NCBI GenBank assembly: GCA_021793055.1
Contig: JAJYTL010000170.1
Location: 1 to 7,131, forward strand
Direction: 5' to 3'
Length of the DNA stretch: 7,131 bases
Source: Pseudomonadota bacterium
GTDB taxonomy: Bacteria; Pseudomonadota; Alphaproteobacteria; Ferrovibrionales; Ferrovibrionaceae
The notes beneath the pieces are model-generated. The model worked only from the letters and a program-made list of their open reading frames with translations, was not told the origin of the DNA and made no database searches. The number at the start of each line of letters is the position of its first letter. Position 1 is the stretch's first letter. This document shows positions 1 through 5,255 of the stretch, in pieces. The position numbers and the translations under genes are program-made.

Positions 1-2
1 GC

Positions 3-1688
3 CCGATCGCGGAAATCAGCGCCGCCGCCGCCAGGCTGGCAGAAGGCGGCGCCGGCGTCCGGGTCGGTGACTTAGGCGGCGCCGGGGAAATCGCCAGGCT
101 CGGGCAGAGCTTCGATACCATGGCCGCCGCGCTTGAGGGGCGGAACGCCAGCCTGGCCGAGGCCATGGGGCAGTTGGAGAAGGCGAATCAGACCCTTGAC
201 GCAGTTATCCGCGCCTCGCCCGCCGCCATTATTTGCCTCGATCTCGAGGCCAACGTGACGCTGTGGAACCCCGCGGCCGAGCGGTTGTTCGGCTGGACGG
301 CAGCCGAAATAGTCGGCAAGCCGCATCCGGTGGTGCCGCAATCCGAACGCGATCACTTCGCGACCTATTTCGAGCGCACCCTGGCGGGAGAAAGCATCAG
401 CGCCGTGCGCGGTCGTCGCATGAAAAAGGACGGCGGGCCGGTCGATGTGAGTATCAACTCGGCGCCGCTGCAGGACGACGATGGCCAGCGGATCGGCGTT
501 CTTTATGTGGTGAACGATCTCACGAACGAACTTCAGATCGAGCGGCAATTGCGGCAGGCGCAGAAAATGGAGGCGGTCGGCCAGCTCACCGGCGGCATTG
601 CGCACGACTTCAACAATCTTCTTGGCGTCGCCATCGGCAACCTCGACCTTCTCGAAGAGCAGGCAGAGAAGAACCCGGCGGCGTTGGAGCTCGTCCGGGC
701 CGCCCTCGGCGCCTGCCTGCGCGGCGCGGAACTCACGCGCCAGCTGCTCGCCTTCTCGCGCCGCCAACCGCTGCGCCCTGAGCGCATCGCGCCGGCGGAA
801 GCGCTCCACGCCATGACCGAGCTTCTCCGCCGGTCGCTCGGCGGCCAAGTCGCCATTCGGCTTCGCGAGGAAGACGGTGTCTGGCCCGTCATCGCCGACG
901 CGACCCAGCTTGAGACAGCGATTCTGAATCTCGCGGTTAACGCCCGCGACGCCATGCCGAAGGGCGGGGAACTATCGATCGAGATCGCCAATGCCCATTT
1001 CGACGCCGATTACGCGCTGCGAGAGATCGACGTGGTTCCCGGCGATTACGTCGAGATCGCCGTGTCCGACACCGGCAGCGGCATGCCGCCGGAGGTCGCC
1101 GCCCGCGCCTTCGACCCTTTCTTCACCACCAAGGAAGCCGGACACGGCACCGGCCTTGGGCTGAGCATGGTCTATGGCTTCATCAAGCAATCCGGCGGTC
1201 ATATCAAGATTTATAGCGAGTCCGGCCACGGCACCACCGTCAAGCTTTGGCTGCCGCGCGCGGCGGACGCCGCGGAACAGGATCGGGAGAACCCGCCGCC
1301 GGCCAGGGAAGCGGCGCCGCGCGGCAACGAGACCATACTCGTCGTCGAGGACAATGGCGAAATCCGCAAGGTCGTGGTCGATCAGCTGCGGAGCCTCGGC
1401 TACCGCACGATCGACGCCGGAAACGCGCGCGACGCGCTCGAAATTCTCGAAGAGCGCGACGATATCGACCTCTTGTTCACCGACGTGATCATGCCGGGCG
1501 GCAAGGACGGAAGGGCCCTCGCCCGCGAAGCCGCGGCGCTCAGGCCGGGCCTCAAGGTGCTGTTTACCTCGGGCTTCACGCAGGCAGGCGGCGGACGGCG
1601 GGAGGAACGACTCACGGCGCCGCTCCTCAGCAAGCCCTATCGCAAGCAACAGCTCGCGGAGACGCTGCGCAAGGTTCTAATCGACTAG
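3..1688 (+). CDS. Hybrid sensor histidine kinase (HAMP-PAS-HisKA-HATPase-receiver), 5' partial
   Basis: The reading frame is open from the left edge, so this is the C-terminal 561 residues of a longer protein; the ATG at 120 is internal to the HAMP domain, not a credible start. Numbering visible residues from position 3: HAMP about 1-55, starting near its conserved Pro and implying a transmembrane segment just upstream; PAS about 65-180; HisKA about 186-255 with the H-box GGIAHDFNN and phospho-acceptor His201; HATPase_c about 300-415 with N-box Asn313, DTGSG from Asp356, FDPFFTTK from 370 and GTGLGL at 382-387; receiver about 443-559 with acidic residues Glu449/Asp450, phospho-acceptor Asp494 (FTDVIMP), Thr522/Ser523 and Lys544. 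All motifs for autophosphorylation and transfer to the receiver are present. By family knowledge it is an inner-membrane kinase; the ligand is unknown because the sensor region is missing. No Hpt domain is visible. The gene is followed 38 nt later by a receiver-EAL regulator, its likely partner. Confidence 0.95.
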   Translation, partial: PIAEISAAAARLAEGGAGVRVGDLGGAGEIARLGQSFDTMAAALEGRNASLAEAMGQLEKANQTLDAVIRASPAAIICLDLEANVTLWNPAAERLFGWTAAEIVGKPHPVVPQSERDHFATYFERTLAGESISAVRGRRMKKDGGPVDVSINSAPLQDDDGQRIGVLYVVNDLTNELQIERQLRQAQKMEAVGQLTGGIAHDFNNLLGVAIGNLDLLEEQAEKNPAALELVRAALGACLRGAELTRQLLAFSRRQPLRPERIAPAEALHAMTELLRRSLGGQVAIRLREEDGVWPVIADATQLETAILNLAVNARDAMPKGGELSIEIANAHFDADYALREIDVVPGDYVEIAVSDTGSGMPPEVAARAFDPFFTTKEAGHGTGLGLSMVYGFIKQSGGHIKIYSESGHGTTVKLWLPRAADAAEQDRENPPPAREAAPRGNETILVVEDNGEIRKVVVDQLRSLGYRTIDAGNARDALEILEERDDIDLLFTDVIMPGGKDGRALAREAAALRPGLKVLFTSGFTQAGGGRREERLTAPLLSKPYRKQQLAETLRKVLID

Positions 1689-1715
1689 GGCATCGGACGG
1701 ATAACGGTTCCGAGC

Positions 1716-1721
1716 GGAGAG
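1716..1721 (+). promoter_or_regulatory. Ribosome binding site of the receiver-EAL gene
   Basis: GGAGAG ends five bases before the ATG at 1727. It fixes the start of the regulator there rather than further upstream, where the same frame stays open inside the kinase gene. Confidence 0.75.
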
Positions 1722-1726
1722 TAGCC

Positions 1727-2932
1727 ATGTCAGAAAATCGTCTTCTCATCGTCGACGACGACGCCGACTTCGCGAGCTTCGTCGGGCGCGTCGCGGAGCA
1801 ATCCGGTTACGACGTGGTCGCCGCCAACAATCCCGACGCCTTTCGCGGCCAACTTGCCTCGTGGCAACCCGACGTCATCGTCCTCGACCTCAGAATGCCG
1901 GGCACTGACGGCGTCGAACTCCTGCGCGAGCTCGCGCGCGATCTGGTGAAGGCGAAGATATTCCTGGCGAGCGGCGTCGACGAACGCGTTCTCGACACGG
2001 CGCGGCAACTCGGCACCGCCGCCGGCCTCACGATTGCCGGCACCTTGCTCAAGCCCGTGCGCGCCGCGGAACTGCGCCGTCATCTCGAATCCGTAAAAGA
2101 GAGCGACACGCCAATCGATCCTGCGGACATCGCGCGCGCCATCGAACGGCAAGAGCTCGCCCTACATTACCAGCCGCGGCTCGACGCGGCGTCGGGACGC
2201 GTGAGCGGCGTCGAGGCCCTGATCCGCTGGTGGCACCCGACGAAGGGACTTCTCATGCCGGGGCAGTTTCTCTCTGTCATCGAAAACAGCATCGCCATCG
2301 ACCGGCTCACCGACTGGGTCGTCGCCGCCGCCGTGCGGCAGGTCGGGCTCTGGCGACGCGAGGGCGTCGAGATCGGCATGTCGGTGAACGTCTCGGCGCG
2401 CAATCTGGGCGATTTGAGCCTGCCCGACCGCATCGCCGGGCTGTGCCAGGCCCACGGGGTGCCGCACGAAACGTTGACCGTCGAGCTGACCGAGACGGCA
2501 ACGATGCAGGACGCCAACCGCATCATGGACATTCTCGCGCGCATGCGGCTCAAGGGCTTTGGCCTCGCCATCGACGATTTCGGCACCGGCTACTCCTCCC
2601 TCGTTCAATTGCGGCGCCTGCCCTTCACGGAGATCAAGATCGACAAGTCCTTCGTCGGCGAGATGCTGGAGTCGAAGGACAGCTCGGTAATCGTCAGGAC
2701 GATTATCGACATGGCGCGCAACCTCGGCCTCGTTCCGGTGGCGGAGGGGGTCGAGAGCGAGCGCGCCGCGCGGAAGTTGGTCGAGCACGGCTGCCACGAC
2801 CTGCAAGGCTATTGGATCTCCCGGCCGCTCCCGGCGGACGACTTGCGCGCCTTCTTCGAGGGCTACGGACCGGTGCCCTGGATGGCATCGGCCGGGCGCA
2901 GCCCGGAAGCCGCTACATCGCCTTCGGACTAG
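1727..2932 (+). CDS. Response regulator with EAL cyclic di-GMP phosphodiesterase domain (RocR-like)
   Basis: A 401-residue protein of receiver plus EAL layout, close to the size of Pseudomonas RocR. The receiver (about 4-122) has Asp10/Asp11, phospho-acceptor Asp54 (VLDLRMP), Ser82 and Lys109. The EAL domain (about 132-380) keeps the signature EAL at 163-165 with Arg167, Asn221 in NVSARNL, Glu253 in ELTE, Asp283/Asp284 in DDFGTGYSS, Lys304 in KIDKSF, Glu340 and Glu343 in AEGVE, and Gln360 in QGYW. These are the metal, substrate and general-base positions of active EAL enzymes, so it should hydrolyse c-di-GMP to pGpG. There is no GGDEF domain. The start at 1727 is chosen because a ribosome binding site precedes it and the receiver begins immediately (MSENRLLIVDDD). 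It lies 38 nt after the hybrid kinase, probably in the same operon, so phosphorylation by that kinase is the likely control. It is cytoplasmic, with no signal peptide or membrane segment. The last 20 residues look like an unstructured tail. Confidence 0.94.
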   Translation: MSENRLLIVDDDADFASFVGRVAEQSGYDVVAANNPDAFRGQLASWQPDVIVLDLRMPGTDGVELLRELARDLVKAKIFLASGVDERVLDTARQLGTAAGLTIAGTLLKPVRAAELRRHLESVKESDTPIDPADIARAIERQELALHYQPRLDAASGRVSGVEALIRWWHPTKGLLMPGQFLSVIENSIAIDRLTDWVVAAAVRQVGLWRREGVEIGMSVNVSARNLGDLSLPDRIAGLCQAHGVPHETLTVELTETATMQDANRIMDILARMRLKGFGLAIDDFGTGYSSLVQLRRLPFTEIKIDKSFVGEMLESKDSSVIVRTIIDMARNLGLVPVAEGVESERAARKLVEHGCHDLQGYWISRPLPADDLRAFFEGYGPVPWMASAGRSPEAATSPSD

Positions 2933-3027
2933 CCGCGCGTTCGGATCGGGACCACAATCATTGGCCGCCCTGGATAAGCCGCCACAAGCCTTCCCCGCGT
3001 CAGTTTCCATATGACTTCGTTGCCGCC

Positions 3028-3057
3028 TTGACAGGCGCGCCTCGGTTTGCCTGGATA
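3028..3057 (+). promoter_or_regulatory. Candidate sigma-70-type promoter for the Mo-hydroxylase operon
   Basis: An exact TTGACA at 3028-3033 is followed after 18 nt by TGGATA (3052-3057), a poor match to TATAAT. Transcription would begin roughly 40 nt before the FAD subunit start. The -35 match and position are suggestive; the weak -10 could mean activator dependence or coincidence. Confidence 0.35.
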
Positions 3058-3095
3058 CGGAACCGCCCGCGCAGGCAATAAGCGCGGCCCGTCGC

Positions 3096-3105
3096 GAGGA
3101 AGGAA
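3096..3105 (+). promoter_or_regulatory. Strong ribosome binding site of the FAD subunit gene
   Basis: The purine-rich GAGGAAGGAA lies directly before the ATG at 3107. It decides the start in favour of 3107 over an in-frame TTG at 3047, which would add 20 residues that do not resemble the family. Confidence 0.75.
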
Positions 3106-3106
3106 G

Positions 3107-3982
3107 ATGAAGCCGCCGCCATTCGCCTATGCCGCCGCGCGAAGCGTCGAGGAAGCGGTGGCCGCACTCGCCACGGCCGGCGGCGAGGCGAAGCTTCTGG
3201 CCGGCGGGCAAAGCCTGGTGCCGATGCTGAACTTCCGGCTGTTGCGCCCGGCCGTCTTGATCGACATCAACCGCATCCCGAACCTCGATCATATCCGCGA
3301 GGAGGCCGGCGGCCTCGTCATCGGCGCGCTTACGCGCCACCGGCAGATCGAGACCTCGGCACGGATCGCCAAGCACTTTCCCGTTCTTACCGCTGCCATG
3401 GGCCATGTCGCCCATCTCGCGATCCGCAACCGCGGCACCCTCGGCGGCAGCCTGTCGCACGCCGATCCCGCCGCCGAACTGCCGCTGATGGCGCAGCTTC
3501 TGGAGGCCGAGATCCGGATCGCGAACGGCCGCGGCGGCCGAAGCGTCGCGGCCCGCGATTTCTTTCGCGCCGCACTCACCACGGCACTCGCCGACGACGA
3601 GATGGTGACCGAGGTCGTGCTGCCGGCGCTGCCGCCCGGAACCGGCTGGGGCTTCGAGGAAATGGCCGAGCGCCGGGGCGATTTCGCCCTCGCCGCGGCG
3701 GCCGTGACGGTGACGGTGGAAGACGGCTTTTGCCGCGCCTGCCGTATCGCCGTGATCGGCGATGGCAACGGCGCGACGCGCGCGCGCGACGCCGAATCCG
3801 CAATCGCGGGCGGCCCTAAGGACGCGGCCCGCATCGCCGCGGCGGCCGAAGCCGCCGCCGGCGCGGTCATGCCCAGCAGCGACCTTCACGCCTCGGCCGA
3901 ATTCCGCCGCCACCTGATCCGGAGCTTGACGGCGCGCGCGCTCGACGCCGCCTGGCGCCGCGCCGAGGAGGCCCGGACATGA
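3107..3982 (+). CDS. FAD-binding subunit of a xanthine oxidase-family molybdenum hydroxylase (CoxM-like)
   Basis: A 291-residue protein, the normal size for the medium subunit of CoxMSL-type enzymes. The N-terminal half is the FAD-binding domain, with the two diagnostic FAD motifs AGGQS at 32-36 (within LLAGGQSLVPMLNFRL) and TLGGS at 111-115 (within TLGGSLSHADPAAELP). The C-terminal part, about 180-287, matches the CO dehydrogenase flavoprotein C-terminal domain. By family knowledge it takes electrons from the [2Fe-2S] subunit onto FAD and passes them to an external acceptor. It is cytoplasmic, without signal peptide. The first residues (MKPPPFAYAAARSVEEAV) are typical of the family and support the start at 3107. 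Its TGA overlaps the start of the Fe-S subunit gene by 4 nt (ATGA). The symbol coxM would imply CO oxidation, which the large subunit does not support, so none is given. Confidence 0.95.
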   Translation: MKPPPFAYAAARSVEEAVAALATAGGEAKLLAGGQSLVPMLNFRLLRPAVLIDINRIPNLDHIREEAGGLVIGALTRHRQIETSARIAKHFPVLTAAMGHVAHLAIRNRGTLGGSLSHADPAAELPLMAQLLEAEIRIANGRGGRSVAARDFFRAALTTALADDEMVTEVVLPALPPGTGWGFEEMAERRGDFALAAAAVTVTVEDGFCRACRIAVIGDGNGATRARDAESAIAGGPKDAARIAAAAEAAAGAVMPSSDLHASAEFRRHLIRSLTARALDAAWRRAEEART

Positions 3983-4482
3983 GCGCGGCGACGGAGATCG
4001 CGATTCGCATCACGGTCAACGGCACGGTCTACGAGAAGACCGTCGAGGCCCGGCTTCTGCTCGCCGATTTCCTGCGCGAGACCTTGAACCTCACCGGCAC
4101 CCATGTCGGCTGCGAGCATGGCGTTTGCGGCGCCTGCACCGTGCTGATGAACGGCGACAGCGTGCGCGCCTGCCTCACCTTCGCGGCGCAGGCCGACGGC
4201 GCCGAGATCGAGACCGTGGAAAGCCTCGGCACCATCGAGCGGCTGCATCCGCTGCAGGAAGCCTTCCGCGCCCATCACGCGCTGCAATGCGGCTTCTGTA
4301 CGCCGGGCATGCTGATCACCGGCATCGATCTGCTCAAGAAATACCCGCTCGCGAGCGACGCGGAAATCCGCGACGGGCTTTCGGGCAATCTCTGCCGCTG
4401 CACCGGCTACGAACATATCGTCCGCGCGCTCCGCGCCGCCGCCACGGCGCGGGACAACGGCGAGGCTGGGGAAACGGGATGA
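3979..4482 (+). CDS. [2Fe-2S] subunit of a xanthine oxidase-family molybdenum hydroxylase (CoxS-like)
   Basis: A 167-residue protein with both iron-sulfur clusters of the family. The N-terminal plant-ferredoxin-type cluster uses Cys45, Cys50, Cys53 and Cys65 (GCEHGVCGACT). The C-terminal helical cluster uses Cys104, Cys107, Cys139 and Cys141 (QCGFCTPGM and NLCRCTGY). Gln103, next to the molybdopterin cofactor in solved relatives, is kept. It relays electrons from the Mo site to FAD. There is no signal peptide, so this is the cytoplasmic three-subunit form, unlike periplasmic Tat-exported relatives. A strong ribosome binding site, GAGGAGG at 3965-3971, precedes the ATG, which overlaps the previous stop by 4 nt. 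Its own TGA overlaps the next start (ATGA). The order FAD then Fe-S matches coxMSL, but the next gene is a hydrolase rather than the Mo subunit. Confidence 0.96.
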   Translation: MSAATEIAIRITVNGTVYEKTVEARLLLADFLRETLNLTGTHVGCEHGVCGACTVLMNGDSVRACLTFAAQADGAEIETVESLGTIERLHPLQEAFRAHHALQCGFCTPGMLITGIDLLKKYPLASDAEIRDGLSGNLCRCTGYEHIVRALRAAATARDNGEAGETG

Positions 4483-5255
4483 CGGCGACGGCGATGAAAA
4501 TGCACGTGCTCTCGGGCGGCAAGCTCAAGCTCCGCGCCGCGACCTATTACCCGGAAGCGGCGCGGGACGACATCGTGACCTTCCCCTGCTCCTGCATCCT
4601 GCTTCGCCATCCGCAAGGCAACGTGCTGTTCGACAGCGGCTGCCATCCCGCGGTCGCGACCGACGCCGAGGCGCGCTGGGGCGGACTCGCGAAGAGCGTC
4701 GTGCCGGCGATGGCGGCGGACGACAACGTGCTGACTGAGATCGGCCGGCTCGGCCTGAAGCCGGACGACATCGACCTCGTGGTCAACTCCCACCTCCACA
4801 TGGACCATTGCGGCTGCAACGAATTTTTCGCCAAGGCCTCGTTTGTCGTTCATGCCCGCGAGATTGAGGTCGCGGACGACCTGGCGAGCGAGGGCAAGGG
4901 CTATTTCCGCGCCGATTGGGATGTCGGCCGGCCGATCGAGACCATCGCGGCCGAACGCGACGTGTTCGGCGACGAACGCATCGTCCTGCTGCCGCTGCCC
5001 GGCCATACGCCGGGGTCGATCGGCGCGCTGGTGGCGCTGGAGCGGAGCGGCCACTTCCTGCTCGCCGCCGACGCCTTGAGCGTGCGCGCCAATCTGGAGC
5101 GCGACATCGTGCCGAAAAACAGTTGGAACGCCGATCTGTTCCGGCAATCGCTCGCAGAAATCCGCCGCATCGAAAGCCTGGGCGCGACCGTCCTCTGCGG
5201 CCACGATCCGGAGCAGTGGAAAAGCCTGAAGAAGGGCGCCGAGGCCTATGACTGA
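4479..5255 (+). CDS. Metallo-beta-lactamase-fold hydrolase, N-acyl homoserine lactonase-like
   Basis: A 258-residue, probably cytoplasmic di-metal hydrolase. The metal motif HLHMDH gives His105, His107, Asp109 and His110; the remaining ligands are His176 (PGHTPGS), Asp198 (LLAADAL) and His242 (CGHDPEQW). Spacing and the C-terminal GHDPEQWKSLK segment resemble the AHL-lactonase branch (AiiA, AttM, 4-pyridoxolactonase type) more than beta-lactamases or glyoxalase II. AiiA has an active-site Tyr three residues after the bridging Asp; here that position is Ser201, so AHL activity should not be assumed. The start at 4479 is supported by the ATGA overlap with the Fe-S gene and by GGGGA at 4468-4472; Met6 and Met8 are weaker alternatives. 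Its end overlaps the start of the Mo subunit by 8 nt, so it is translated as part of the hydroxylase operon. A role in hydrolysing the oxidation product, or in supplying the substrate, is inferred from position only. Confidence 0.88.
   Translation: MTATAMKMHVLSGGKLKLRAATYYPEAARDDIVTFPCSCILLRHPQGNVLFDSGCHPAVATDAEARWGGLAKSVVPAMAADDNVLTEIGRLGLKPDDIDLVVNSHLHMDHCGCNEFFAKASFVVHAREIEVADDLASEGKGYFRADWDVGRPIETIAAERDVFGDERIVLLPLPGHTPGSIGALVALERSGHFLLAADALSVRANLERDIVPKNSWNADLFRQSLAEIRRIESLGATVLCGHDPEQWKSLKKGAEAYD

Larger units (their letters stand above)
2933..3106 (+). other. Intergenic region between signalling pair and Mo-hydroxylase operon
   Basis: This 174-nt gap is the longest non-coding stretch in the window. 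It holds a candidate promoter, a repeated 8-mer and the ribosome binding site of the next gene. No clear rho-independent terminator (hairpin followed by a T-run) follows the EAL gene, so some read-through into the downstream operon cannot be excluded. Confidence 0.7.

Noticed and set aside
1247..1726. Upstream extension of the receiver-EAL frame inside the kinase gene
   Set aside because: The extension is Arg/Gly-rich out-of-frame kinase sequence; the receiver domain begins right after the ATG at 1727, which has a ribosome binding site.
2892..2906. Hairpin CCGGGC-gca-GCCCGG near the end of the EAL gene, considered as a terminator
   Set aside because: It lies before the stop codon, has a short stem and lacks a following T-run.
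3010..3015. TATGAC as an alternative -10 box
   Set aside because: No acceptable -35 hexamer lies at 16-18 nt upstream.
2162..3913. Minus-strand open frame of 583 codons across the EAL gene, the gap and the FAD gene
   Set aside because: It is antisense to two genes with complete, motif-rich products, shows no recognisable domain, and is Arg/Ala/Gly-rich as expected of a shadow frame in high-GC DNA.
4125..4478. Upstream extension of the hydrolase frame inside the Fe-S gene
   Set aside because: It reads the Fe-S gene out of frame and gives no family match; the ATGA overlap at 4479 is the natural start.
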